This document shows, piece by piece, positions 33,888-42,824 of a stretch of DNA of 64,000 nt (within the stretch, counting starts at the first letter, position 1; each line of letters opens with the position of its first letter). The notes beneath the pieces were generated by a model. That model made no database searches. It was not told where the DNA came from and worked only from the letters and a program-made list of their open reading frames with translations. The translations under genes and the position numbers were made by a program. Source of the DNA: an uncultured Sphaerochaeta sp. (GTDB lineage: Bacteria; Spirochaetota; Spirochaetia; Sphaerochaetales; Sphaerochaetaceae); contig NZ_OY762555.1 in assembly GCF_963666015.1 (NCBI RefSeq), positions 124,001-188,000 on the forward strand, read 5' to 3'.

Positions 33888-34496
33888 ATGGCTAAGGTAA
33901 ATTTGGCAATAGTGTTTTATAGTATGGGTGGTTCGAACTATCAGATGGCAAAGTGGGCAGCCGAGGCGGCTAAGGAAGCTGGCGCTGAAGTGAAGCTGTT
34001 GAAAGTTGCGGAGCTTGCTCCTCAGTCCGTGATAGAGGAGAATCCCGCTTGGAAAGCTACCGTGGAGGCAACAAAAGGTATTCCTGTTGCCACAGTGGAT
34101 GATCTTGATTGGGCCGATGCCATCATTTTCAGTACTCCAACACGTTTCGGAGTCATGGCGTCTCAGATGAAGCAATTCCTCGATACAACAGGTGGGTTAT
34201 GGGCTCAAGGTAAAACTGTAAACAAGGTGGTCAGCGCAATGTCTTCGGCACAGAATCCTCATGGTGGGCAAGAGGCTACCATTCTTTCCCTTTATACCGT
34301 CATGTACCATTGGGGTGCTCTGGTAGTAGCTCCCGGTTATACAGATCCGGTATTATTCGCTGCTGGTGGAAATCCCTATGGGACTTCCGCCACCATCGGT
34401 CAGGATGGGAAGATTGTCGGTGATATTGAACCTGCGGTCAAACATCAGGCCAAGAGAACTGTCTCCGTAGCACAGGCGTTCAAGAACGGTAGATAG
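33888..34496 (+). CDS. wrbA: WrbA-like NAD(P)H:quinone oxidoreductase
   Basis: A 202-residue flavodoxin-fold protein. LAIVFYSMGGSNYQMAKW forms the FMN phosphate loop, DADAIIFSTPTRFG-type residues (here WADAIIFSTPTRFG) and TTGGLW form the flavin pocket, and SAMSSAQNPHGGQEATI is the WrbA-specific segment. WrbA reduces quinones by two electrons, which protects against redox cycling. The ATG at 33888 with AGGAG is chosen over the longer frame that would overlap marR. Followed by a terminator. Confidence 0.88.
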   Translation: MAKVNLAIVFYSMGGSNYQMAKWAAEAAKEAGAEVKLLKVAELAPQSVIEENPAWKATVEATKGIPVATVDDLDWADAIIFSTPTRFGVMASQMKQFLDTTGGLWAQGKTVNKVVSAMSSAQNPHGGQEATILSLYTVMYHWGALVVAPGYTDPVLFAAGGNPYGTSATIGQDGKIVGDIEPAVKHQAKRTVSVAQAFKNGR

Positions 34497-34551
34497 AAAG
34501 ATTCAAATGGTTCATTATCCCCCAAGACGAGGGTAGTGAATGATAATTTAG

Positions 34552-34617
34552 GTACCGTACCCATATGGGCAACAAAGAAGATAAAAGCTTCTGCCCCATG
34601 GGACGGTACTTTTTTTC
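34552..34617 (+). terminator. terminator after wrbA
   Basis: GTACCGT-CCCAT and ATGGGACGGTAC arms pair with one bulged base around a loop of about 33 nt, followed by seven T residues. The long stem and T run support intrinsic termination. Confidence 0.7.
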
Positions 34618-34673
34618 AAAAATGTCGGTATTCTGAGAGCTGTCGACGGTGTATCCCTGCTACTTAAAAGAGG

Positions 34674-34706
34674 CTCTCCTTTCTAGCTAGAAGGGATAGT
34701 TTTTTG
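34674..34706 (+). terminator. second stem-loop with T run before the sugar operon
   Basis: Nearly perfect palindrome (CTCTCCTTTCTAG / CTAGAAGGGATAG, 12 of 13 pairs including one G-T) directly followed by TTTTTT. It may be a back-up terminator or an attenuator in a long leader of the sugar transport operon. Confidence 0.5.
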
Positions 34707-34772
34707 TTACTTATGTAAGACCAATCCCTGAATATGAGCTTTGAAACCATCTAGAATCGTAAGAAAACAAAC

Positions 34773-34784
34773 CTTCTTAAGAAG
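34773..34784 (+). promoter_or_regulatory. palindrome in the sugar-operon leader
   Basis: CTTCTTAAGAAG is a perfect 12-bp palindrome about 180 bases upstream of the binding-protein gene. It is a candidate site for the AraC-type response regulator encoded on the other strand. The remaining leader (34707-34962) holds no gene; AAAGGAGG is the ribosome site. Confidence 0.35.
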
Positions 34785-34962
34785 ATTACATACCTTTTTT
34801 CTCCTTTCTCGAGATTTGGCTTGAAAGCGTAAGATAACTTACCAAACTCAATAGAATACCTCATGTACTTCTGACATACCTGACCTTAGGATTTTATTAC
34901 TAGATGCGGCGTTGCCGCTAAAAAACTATCTAATTTTTATGATTCCTTAAAAGGAGGAGAAC

Positions 34963-35949
34963 ATGAAAAAAACTCTAGGTATTTTATTGGTTCTGGTTAT
35001 ACTGGGATCGGGCGCTCTGTTCGCCGCTGGTGTGCAAGAATCTGGTCTAACTAAGGTTGGTATTGTAAATCTACCACCAGAAGAATCCGGATATCGTCAG
35101 GCTAATGTTGAAGACATGAATGCTGTATTCTCAGAAGCCAACGGCTATGACGCAAAACAGACCAACACCATGGACAACAGTGAGCAGATCGCTGCAGCAA
35201 AAGGCTACATCCGAGACGGAGTGGACTACCTTTTGGTCTCAGCAGCAAACGCTTCTGGATGGGATGACACCTTGAAGTCTGCAAAGGATGCAGGTATCCA
35301 GGTAATTCTTTTTGACCGCGCAATTGACACCGACCCCTCCAATTACCAGGCAGCTATTCTCTCTGACATGGCTTATGAAGGTGAGAAGGCAGTGGAATGG
35401 GTATTGGGACTTGATCTTGATGAGATCAACCTGATCCTTATTCGCGGACAGATGGGTTCTGCAGCAGAAATCGGCCGAAGTGCAGCAGTACTGGACGCCG
35501 CAAAAGCAGGCAAACTCAACATAGTTGCCGATGGAACCGGTGGAGACAGCTGGAGTCTTGAAGAAGCGCGTAAAGTTGTTGAAGCAGCAATTGCCGCAGG
35601 CAAGGATTTCAACGTCATCTACGCACAGAATGATGGTATGGCACAAGGTGCCGTGCAGGCACTCGAAGCAGCTGGAATCAGCCATGGAAAGGGCGGAAAG
35701 GTAAAGGTCATTGGATTTGACTTCAACCGTTTTGCACTGAGAAACGTACAGGCTGGTTACTGGGATGCAGACATGCAATGTAACCCAAGGCAGGCAGCTG
35801 AGATCTCCAAATGGATCAAGAGTGGAAAGATGCCTAGTGGCATAGTCTACCAGGAAGAGTTGCTCTTAACTACCGACACGATTACTGATGAACTCATCGC
35901 GAAATGGGGAATCAATGCAGATCCAGGTAAAGGTGTAATCACCAGGTAA
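34963..35949 (+). CDS. sugar ABC transporter substrate-binding protein (YtfQ-like)
   Basis: A 328-residue periplasmic binding protein of type I. A signal peptide (MKKTLGILLVLVILGSGALF) is followed by AAGVQES, the usual N-terminus of spirochaetal binding proteins; there is no cysteine at the cleavage site. Family landmarks: GYIRDGVDYLLVSAANASGW near residue 85, VILFDRAI near 110, VIYAQNDGMAQGAVQALEAA near 225 and VIGFDFNR near 250. The operon pattern (one ATPase, two permeases) matches YtfQ-YtfR-YtfT-YjfF, a galactofuranose importer; the sugar here is inferred only. Confidence 0.85.
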   Translation: MKKTLGILLVLVILGSGALFAAGVQESGLTKVGIVNLPPEESGYRQANVEDMNAVFSEANGYDAKQTNTMDNSEQIAAAKGYIRDGVDYLLVSAANASGWDDTLKSAKDAGIQVILFDRAIDTDPSNYQAAILSDMAYEGEKAVEWVLGLDLDEINLILIRGQMGSAAEIGRSAAVLDAAKAGKLNIVADGTGGDSWSLEEARKVVEAAIAAGKDFNVIYAQNDGMAQGAVQALEAAGISHGKGGKVKVIGFDFNRFALRNVQAGYWDADMQCNPRQAAEISKWIKSGKMPSGIVYQEELLLTTDTITDELIAKWGINADPGKGVITR

Positions 35950-36056
35950 GTATTTGTAATCACAACAAAGTAGTATTTGCAGTGCGGTGCGCAGAAATGA
36001 TTCTGCATGCCGCACCGCAATTGGCTCGTACCGTATCTGTATAAGGAGACCTTGGA

Positions 36057-37565
36057 TTGTTGTCAGAAACCATACTTGAAATGAAGGATATCAGCAAATC
36101 ATTTCCTGGCGTCAAAGCTCTGGATTGCGTAGACTTCAAACTCCGAAAAGGTGAAATCCATGCACTCATGGGCGAAAACGGGGCGGGTAAGTCTACTCTC
36201 ATCAAAGTCATTACCGGAGTCTATGAAAAAGACGCCGGCTTGATTACCTTACAGGGAGAACCTATTCACTTTAAAGCCCCGGAAGAAGCGCAAAACAAGG
36301 GAATAGGTACCGTCTATCAGGAAATAATGCTTTGTCCCAATTTGACTGTCGCTGAAAATATGTTTATCGGCCGTAGTCACAGCCCATTCGTTAATTGGAA
36401 GCAAATGAATGAAAAGGCAGCTCAGTTGCTCGATTCCCTCGGTATTCCTGCAAGTCCAGTCCAGGAACTTGCAAGCTGTTCGATTGCCGTACAGCAAATG
36501 ATTGCCATCGCGCGAGCAGTGGATATGGACTGTAAGATTCTCATACTGGACGAGCCAACATCCTCTCTTGATGAAGACGAAGTTCATAAACTCTTTGCGC
36601 TCATGCGTGAGCTGAAAGAGCGGGGAGTGGGAATCATCTTTATCACTCACTTTCTTGAACAGGTGTACGAAGTCAGTGACAGGATCACGGTACTTCGCAA
36701 CGGAAAGCTGGTCGGTGAATATGGAACAACCTCGCTCTCCCAAATCGAGCTCATCTCAAAGATGCTGGGTAATGTGCTCGAGGATGTTACTAAACTAAAG
36801 AAACATGAACCGATCGTATCTGATACTTCCGTTCCTGTCTTTGAAGGAAAAGAACTTTCGAGTTCCGCAGGGGTAAAACCCTTCAACTTTGCTATACAAA
36901 AAGGCGAGGTGAATGGATTTGCAGGCCTGCTCGGCTCAGGACGTAGTGAAAGTGTCCGTGCCATATTCGCCGCAGACAAGGTAACAGGTGGTGAGGTAAG
37001 CATGAACGGAAAGAGGGTGAATATCAAAACACCCCTACACGCAATAAAACATGGAATAGGCTATTTGCCAGAAGACCGCAAGGGTGATGGCATTGTCGAA
37101 GACCTGTCGGTACGAGACAATATCATACTCACCCTGCAAGTCCTAAATGGCTTCTTCAAACCAATCCCAAAAAAACAGGCAGAGATTTTTGCCGACGAGT
37201 ATATCAAGAAGTTAAATATCAAGACGCCAACCTCCAATACACCGATCAAATCCCTTTCTGGAGGCAATCAGCAGAAAGTCATACTTGCCCGCTGGCTGCT
37301 TACCAACCCAGAGTACCTGATCCTGGATGAACCGACCCGTGGTATTGATGTTGGAACCAAGGTTGAGATCCAGAAACTGGTGCTCAATCTTGCATCCAAA
37401 GGAATGAGCCTGACATTCATCTCTTCAGAAATTGAGGAGATGCTTCGAACCTGTTCCCGGTTGATAGTCATGAAAGACCGTGAAATTGTCGGGGAACTCA
37501 GGGGAACGGATTTGACGGAGAACGATGTTATGAACGTAATAGCACAGGGGGGAAAGAACAAATGA
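36057..37565 (+). CDS. sugar ABC transporter ATP-binding protein (duplicated ATPase)
   Basis: A 502-residue protein with two ATPase halves, typical of sugar importers of the MglA/RbsA/YtfR type. First half: Walker A GENGAGKST near residue 41, signature-like SCSIAVQQM near 140, Walker B ILILDEPTSSLD near 162. Second half: GLLGSGRSE in place of a full Walker A, LSGGNQQK signature near 400, YLILDEPTRGIDVG near 420. The TTG start at 36057 sits eight bases after AAGGAG. It energises the two permeases that follow and overlaps the first by 4 nt. Confidence 0.88.
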   Translation: MLSETILEMKDISKSFPGVKALDCVDFKLRKGEIHALMGENGAGKSTLIKVITGVYEKDAGLITLQGEPIHFKAPEEAQNKGIGTVYQEIMLCPNLTVAENMFIGRSHSPFVNWKQMNEKAAQLLDSLGIPASPVQELASCSIAVQQMIAIARAVDMDCKILILDEPTSSLDEDEVHKLFALMRELKERGVGIIFITHFLEQVYEVSDRITVLRNGKLVGEYGTTSLSQIELISKMLGNVLEDVTKLKKHEPIVSDTSVPVFEGKELSSSAGVKPFNFAIQKGEVNGFAGLLGSGRSESVRAIFAADKVTGGEVSMNGKRVNIKTPLHAIKHGIGYLPEDRKGDGIVEDLSVRDNIILTLQVLNGFFKPIPKKQAEIFADEYIKKLNIKTPTSNTPIKSLSGGNQQKVILARWLLTNPEYLILDEPTRGIDVGTKVEIQKLVLNLASKGMSLTFISSEIEEMLRTCSRLIVMKDREIVGELRGTDLTENDVMNVIAQGGKNK

Positions 37566-38647
37566 GCAACATGAAAAAGAACGTTTCTCACCTGGTTCTT
37601 CCTCTTTCGGTGATGGCACTACTCATTGTCATCAATCTGATAAAGGGTGCCGATTATTTCGCCATCAGCATGGTAAACGGAGCATTCTACGGGAATATAC
37701 CGAATATCCTCTTCGGTGCCTCTGAATTGGTCATTCTCTCGATTGGAATGACGCTGGTAACAGGAGCCTCACGAGGGCAGGACATCAGTATCGGAGTAAG
37801 TGCAACCATCACTTCAGCCGTATTTGTGCAGTATGTCCTCCAAGCCAGTGAAGTCACCTTGGTTACCATATTCATTGGTTTCCTCTTGAGTTGTCTTATG
37901 GGCTTGGTCCTTGGAGCCTTCAACGGTACCTTGGTTTCGGTATTCAAGGTTCAGCCAATGGTTGCATCCCTTATACTCTTTACCGGTGGCCGGTCCATAG
38001 CTTTCATGATTGATGGGAAACTCTCTCCCATTCTGGCTAACGATATATCGAATAAAATAGGTACGGTAATACCAGGGGTACCAGTGCAGACAGCAATAAT
38101 CCTTACTGTTGTTTTTATTGCTATCGTTGCTGTGGTATTCAAGACCACAAATCTCAGACTCTATGTAGAGACTGTTGGGATAAATCCGAACGCTGCACGT
38201 CTGAACGGTATCAACCCGAAGAAAATCATATTCCTGACCTTCTTGATCATGGGAATCTGTACCGCAGTTGCCGGATTCATTGCAGTGAACAAGGCAGGAC
38301 GGCACGACAGCGTCAACTTGCTCAAACTGATCATGATGGATGCGATTCTTGCCGTGGCTATCGGTGGAAACTCTTTGGGCGGTGGAAAGTTCAGCATTAC
38401 CGGTTCCATCATTGGTGCCTATACGATAGAGATGCTGAACAGGACTCTACTCAGGCTGGAGATAGACCCAGCGATGATCAAGGTCTTCAAGGCTGTTTTC
38501 ATTATCATTCTCATGGTGGTTGCTTCTCCGGTTGTCAGGGCTTTCATGAGCAAGAATCTGGATAAGTTCCGCTCCTGGAGACTTTCTTCAAGCCAACAAA
38601 AGGGACATATTTCCACCACAAATATAACCAGGAAGCAGGGGGAATAG
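37562..38647 (+). CDS. sugar ABC transporter permease 1 (YtfT-like)
   Basis: A 361-residue protein with about eight to ten membrane helices. The BPD_transp_2 family signature for coupling to the ATPase is visible: TVGINPNAARLNGINPKKI near residue 205 and IAVNKAGRHDSVN near 240. GASRGQDISIGVSATI near 70 matches the periplasmic-face motif of the family. ATGA overlap with the ATPase gene. It forms the importer channel with the following permease. Confidence 0.85.
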   Translation: MSNMKKNVSHLVLPLSVMALLIVINLIKGADYFAISMVNGAFYGNIPNILFGASELVILSIGMTLVTGASRGQDISIGVSATITSAVFVQYVLQASEVTLVTIFIGFLLSCLMGLVLGAFNGTLVSVFKVQPMVASLILFTGGRSIAFMIDGKLSPILANDISNKIGTVIPGVPVQTAIILTVVFIAIVAVVFKTTNLRLYVETVGINPNAARLNGINPKKIIFLTFLIMGICTAVAGFIAVNKAGRHDSVNLLKLIMMDAILAVAIGGNSLGGGKFSITGSIIGAYTIEMLNRTLLRLEIDPAMIKVFKAVFIIILMVVASPVVRAFMSKNLDKFRSWRLSSSQQKGHISTTNITRKQGE

Positions 38648-38648
38648 G

Positions 38649-39743
38649 ATGGCATCTGTGAACGTAATCAAACCAAAAGCAAAACTATCAAATTCAAATA
38701 TTCTGTTTCTTATAGCTGCGGTCATCTTTGTACTGATGTACCTTTTTGCAATCATCACTTTTCCCAATAGTTTTTTACAATTCCAGACATTTTTCGACCT
38801 ATTCAACCTAAATGCACCACTCATTATCATGACCCTCGGCTTATGTATCGTCATGATCGGAGGAGGTATCGATATCTCCATCGGTTCGGTGACTGGTTTG
38901 GTAACAATGGCCTGTGCAGTCTTCCTGGAATCCAGGATGGGGAGTATTGGTGGTGCAATCATTGTTGCACTGGGTATCGGTATTGCGTTTGGAATTCTGC
39001 AAGGATATCTTATCGCCTATCTTGAGATCCAACCGTTTATTATTACGCTCTCTGGGTTGTTCTTGGCACAGGGACTCCTGACTACACTCCATAAGGATCC
39101 GATCAACGTAACCATGCCTGCATTCGTGAGTTTGAGGGATTTTGATATTGTGATTGCATGGCTGGGTACAAGGAACAGACTGGGGATTTTTATTCCGTGT
39201 GAAATAAAACCAGGCACGCTGGTCTTTATTGTCCTTCTCGTCATTCTTGCATCCCTTATGAAGTGGTCCCGGTTTGGGCGGAATGTCTATGCCGTCGGTG
39301 GAAATACCCATAGTGCCATGATGCTCGGCATCAATGTTAAGAGAACAATATTCATTACCTATGTGATTAGTGGATTGACAGCCGGTATTGCAGGTTTTGT
39401 CTACATCATGACAACCGGAGCAGGCAATGTGGGAAATGCTGCAGGAGCCGAAATGAAAGCAATAGCATCGGCTATCATAGGCGGTACATTGCTTAATGGT
39501 GGGGTAGGGAACCTGCTAGGGGCTCCAATAGGTACATTGACCCTTTTGATCATTAATGAGCTGATCCGAGCAGCGGGTGTTCAATCCAACTGGCAAGCAA
39601 TGGTAAGCGGACTGCTTCTGTATTTCTTTATTGTGCTGCAAAGCGTAATCATGTCGCTCCGTGACAGAAGAAAATTCAGTATAGCTCTTCCGCCTTGGCT
39701 ACGACTGTCAGGGAAGGAATCGAGTGAGGGTCAAAGAGAGTAG
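38649..39743 (+). CDS. sugar ABC transporter permease 2 (YjfF-like)
   Basis: A 364-residue membrane protein of the same family as permease 1. Landmarks: LCIVMIGGGIDISIGSVTGL near residue 75, YAVGGNTHSAMMLGINVKRT near 215 (ATPase contact) and a following segment with VYIMTTGAGN near 255. It starts one base after the permease 1 stop. Having two different permeases rather than one homodimer is characteristic of the YtfT/YjfF importer. It converges with the regulator gene 25 bases later. Confidence 0.85.
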   Translation: MASVNVIKPKAKLSNSNILFLIAAVIFVLMYLFAIITFPNSFLQFQTFFDLFNLNAPLIIMTLGLCIVMIGGGIDISIGSVTGLVTMACAVFLESRMGSIGGAIIVALGIGIAFGILQGYLIAYLEIQPFIITLSGLFLAQGLLTTLHKDPINVTMPAFVSLRDFDIVIAWLGTRNRLGIFIPCEIKPGTLVFIVLLVILASLMKWSRFGRNVYAVGGNTHSAMMLGINVKRTIFITYVISGLTAGIAGFVYIMTTGAGNVGNAAGAEMKAIASAIIGGTLLNGGVGNLLGAPIGTLTLLIINELIRAAGVQSNWQAMVSGLLLYFFIVLQSVIMSLRDRRKFSIALPPWLRLSGKESSEGQRE

Positions 39744-39768
39744 TAACAACTATAAAGACCCTTTATCT

Positions 39769-41358
39769 TCAATTATGGCATTTCCCTCCGGATCTGAATT
39801 CCCGGGGGGAGATGCCTGTATGCTTCTTGAAAATGAAACTGAAATAATGGGGATCTCCAAATCCTACTTCATATGCGATGTCTGCACTTCTGAGCGCTGT
39901 CGTCAGCAACAGGTCTTTCGATTTATTGATTCGGACTCGTGTAAGGTATTCAATGAAGGTCTCCCCGGTCTCTTGGGAAAAAATGGTACTGAAATGGTTT
40001 GGACTCACGTTCACGATTGATGCCACTGAATGCAAGGAAATATCTTGGTCCGCAAAATGAAGGGTAATATGCTGCTTTGCCTTCTGGATCATTTCATAAT
40101 ACTTTCCTGCCGATTTGGACTCCCTGAAATCGATGAACGTATCCAGGATCAATTTCACTCCTTCACAGAACGTCTCTTTTGAACTCGCAATCTCTGAAAG
40201 TTGCGTTTTCTGCGACAACCATGGAATAACATCTTGGGAAACACCTCCCAATTCATCAATGATCTTGGATATAGCCACCATCAGATCATAGAGAAGGTAA
40301 TAGCCTATGAGCGTGGTCTCGAACGGGTGGTCTCCGATCATGGTAATATACTGCGCGATGATCTCATCAACACCAGATTTCTTCACATATTTCAGCCTCT
40401 CCGAGATGGGACTCCCGTCCAGTTTCAAGAAATCAATTTCGGAAAAGGCATTCAGGTCATGCGTTCCGATGATCAGTTTTTGACCAGTCTTGACAGAGAA
40501 ATTCACTGCTTGTTCAGCTTCGGCGAATGATTGAGAGAGGCTCCCGATCCGTTCCACTAACGAGCCTATCCCAATGGCTACCATACAGTCAGTGTTTCGC
40601 TCAACTTCATATTTTATCGCCTGTCCTAGGGTATAAGCAGTCTCTTCGAGTGATTCGGATACAAGCTGTTTCAACAGTAGGATGAATGAATCCCTGCTTT
40701 GTGAAAAGCATAACACCTCTTCCTGATTGTCTATAAGGCTGTTTATGTGGAGCTTGGCGGTAATCAATTCAGAATAATTCTCACAGGAGGTGGAAAGCTT
40801 GATAATCGCTACAAGGTATCCATGAGCGATAAGATCAATACCCATGTCACCAGCTTTCTCAAGCGCATCCTCGGTCTTGACAATTCCGGTTACCAAGTCA
40901 CAAAGCCAGCGCTCCCTGATCAGGTCCGAATTGGACTGAGCCTGCAGTTTCAGATTTTCTATACTAGAAAGATGCCGTTTTTCTTGTTCAATCCTATCCA
41001 CCAGTTTGTTGAGCGTTGCCAGCATATCTGAGGCGGAAATAGGTTTAAGTATGTATTCGTCGACACCGATTGATATAGCCTCTTGTGCATACTGAAATTC
41101 ATCATGACCCGAAATTATAACAATTTTTATCCATGGCAGAATCTTTTTAATAATTCTGGAAAGGCTCAATCCATCAACAAACGGCATTCTAATATCAGTA
41201 ATCAGAATGTCCGGTTTCACATCCTTCATAATGGACAAGGCCATCTCTCCATCTGATGCTTCACCCGCGAGGATAAAAGGGCCTGCCCCCGACTGTATAC
41301 TATTTCTGAGTCCTTCACGTACTACTATCTCATCCTCTGCAATAAAAACCTTATACAT
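39769..41358 (-). CDS. response regulator with AraC-type DNA-binding domain (YesN-like)
   Basis: A 529-residue protein. N-terminal receiver MYKVFIAEDEIVVREG with acidic pocket and phospho-acceptor in DILITDIRMP (near residue 55) and Lys in EYILKPIS. A long middle region of unknown type. C-terminal AraC helix-turn-helix pair (ISLHSVASIVNVSPNHFSTI and RSADIAYEVGFGDPHYFSFI). ATG at 41358 preferred to the frame start at 41379. It overlaps the kinase gene by 8 nt. It probably activates the sugar importer that lies tail to tail with it. Confidence 0.88.
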   Translation of the reverse strand: MYKVFIAEDEIVVREGLRNSIQSGAGPFILAGEASDGEMALSIMKDVKPDILITDIRMPFVDGLSLSRIIKKILPWIKIVIISGHDEFQYAQEAISIGVDEYILKPISASDMLATLNKLVDRIEQEKRHLSSIENLKLQAQSNSDLIRERWLCDLVTGIVKTEDALEKAGDMGIDLIAHGYLVAIIKLSTSCENYSELITAKLHINSLIDNQEEVLCFSQSRDSFILLLKQLVSESLEETAYTLGQAIKYEVERNTDCMVAIGIGSLVERIGSLSQSFAEAEQAVNFSVKTGQKLIIGTHDLNAFSEIDFLKLDGSPISERLKYVKKSGVDEIIAQYITMIGDHPFETTLIGYYLLYDLMVAISKIIDELGGVSQDVIPWLSQKTQLSEIASSKETFCEGVKLILDTFIDFRESKSAGKYYEMIQKAKQHITLHFADQDISLHSVASIVNVSPNHFSTIFSQETGETFIEYLTRVRINKSKDLLLTTALRSADIAYEVGFGDPHYFSFIFKKHTGISPREFRSGGKCHN

Positions 41359-42823
41359 TGAATCCAACCTCTGGAACACTGAAATACACGGTTGTGCCCT
41401 TCTTATACCGACTCGTTATTTCCAGCTTCGTGCTTGTATCATAATACAGCTCAAGTCTCTTGTTAACATTATACAGTCCATACACATTATTCAGATCTTC
41501 GGGATCAGCCGAACCATTTATCTGTTCCATGATGTTCGCAAGTTTCTCTTCTGTCATCCCGATACCATTGTCCTCCACGGAAAAACAGAGACGTTCGTTT
41601 TCACGCCAACCCTTCACCGACAAGAATCCGCGACCTCTCTTATTCTTGATCCCATGGTACAATGCATTTTCAACGAGAGGTTGCAGCACCAGCTTCAGAA
41701 TCTGACAGTCTGCCATCTCGGGTGAGTATTCAATATCATAGTCCAGAATGTCTCTATATCGGATTTTCTGAATTGTCAGATAACTTCTAACATGTTCAAA
41801 CTCCTCTTTGACTGTCAAGAAGTCTTTACCCTTGTTGAGGGATATCCTGAAAAAGCTGGAAAAGGCGCGTGTTATGTCAATTACCTGATCATTCTTCTTC
41901 TCCTCAGCAAGCCAGACGATTGTATCGAATGTATTATAGAGAAAATGTGGTGTTATCTGGGCCTGAAGGGCCTTCATCTCTGATTTCTGTAGGTTTTGCT
42001 GTTCCCGGACATTCTCTGCGATCAAGGCTTGTATCTTTACCGCCATGATATTCAAGTTGTCGGTCAGACCGTCAAGCTCACTCACTTGGGGAAGCTTCAC
42101 CCTGGCAGTGAAATCTCCCTCAGCAATCTTCTTTGACAGGTTTTCAAGTCTTGTAATTGGATTATTGATACTGGCGGTTACCGAACGCTGTGTAAAGACA
42201 GCGAAGATAGTAACAAAAAATACCGTAAAAATCTGAATTACAGTGAGTACAAACGTTATACGCTTATGATGCTCATTCGTTATTGTGGCTGATTCAATAA
42301 CACGAACGATAAAATCCTGCAGGATGTCCGAAATAAGGGCTGATACCCCTCGAATTTCATCGAGGCTCTCCTCATTTTCACTGACCAGGGAATGGTTTGC
42401 CATCTGGTTCCCCAGCCGGTCAACATTTCGCTTCAGCGTATCGACCGCACGCCCGGCAACCTCAAGCATCTGGCGGTTCTCCCGCTCCTCAGTCGTTCTC
42501 ATGATGTCTTCCAGGCTCTCATTGATGCCGTCAATGATGTCATACTGGCTGCCTTCATCGAATTTCTTGTTTCCTGCTACGATATCCCATATCTCATTGG
42601 AGATCTCCTCCTTTACCGTCTGGTTGAGGCTGTTTGCCTTGCTGACATTGGTAATGATGAGGTCATAGCGAGTCATTTGGACTACAAATGAGAAGACCGT
42701 GATAACGGGAGGCGTGATCATGAGAAGAATGATAATCACATAGGAGATCTTAATTCTCTCTTTGATGCTTCTGCTCTTAAACACAGAAAAAATCTTATCA
42801 ACAATAGATATCTTATTTTTCAT
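41351..42823 (-). CDS. sensor histidine kinase (YesM/LytS-type)
   Basis: About 490 residues. Membrane helices near residues 25-50 and 190-215 bracket an extracytoplasmic helical domain of about 140 residues. HAMP domain follows (about 215-265). The phospho-accepting His is in QAQITPHFLYNTFDTI (His_kinase family), and the ATP-binding lid contains SVEDNGIGMTEE and GLYNVNKRLELYY. The start ATG 42823 overlaps the stop of the binding-protein gene; an in-frame GTG lies at 42835. The kinase probably reads the sugar-loaded state of that lipoprotein. Confidence 0.85.
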   Translation of the reverse strand: MKNKISIVDKIFSVFKSRSIKERIKISYVIIILLMITPPVITVFSFVVQMTRYDLIITNVSKANSLNQTVKEEISNEIWDIVAGNKKFDEGSQYDIIDGINESLEDIMRTTEERENRQMLEVAGRAVDTLKRNVDRLGNQMANHSLVSENEESLDEIRGVSALISDILQDFIVRVIESATITNEHHKRITFVLTVIQIFTVFFVTIFAVFTQRSVTASINNPITRLENLSKKIAEGDFTARVKLPQVSELDGLTDNLNIMAVKIQALIAENVREQQNLQKSEMKALQAQITPHFLYNTFDTIVWLAEEKKNDQVIDITRAFSSFFRISLNKGKDFLTVKEEFEHVRSYLTIQKIRYRDILDYDIEYSPEMADCQILKLVLQPLVENALYHGIKNKRGRGFLSVKGWRENERLCFSVEDNGIGMTEEKLANIMEQINGSADPEDLNNVYGLYNVNKRLELYYDTSTKLEITSRYKKGTTVYFSVPEVGFNV

Positions 42824-42824
42824 G

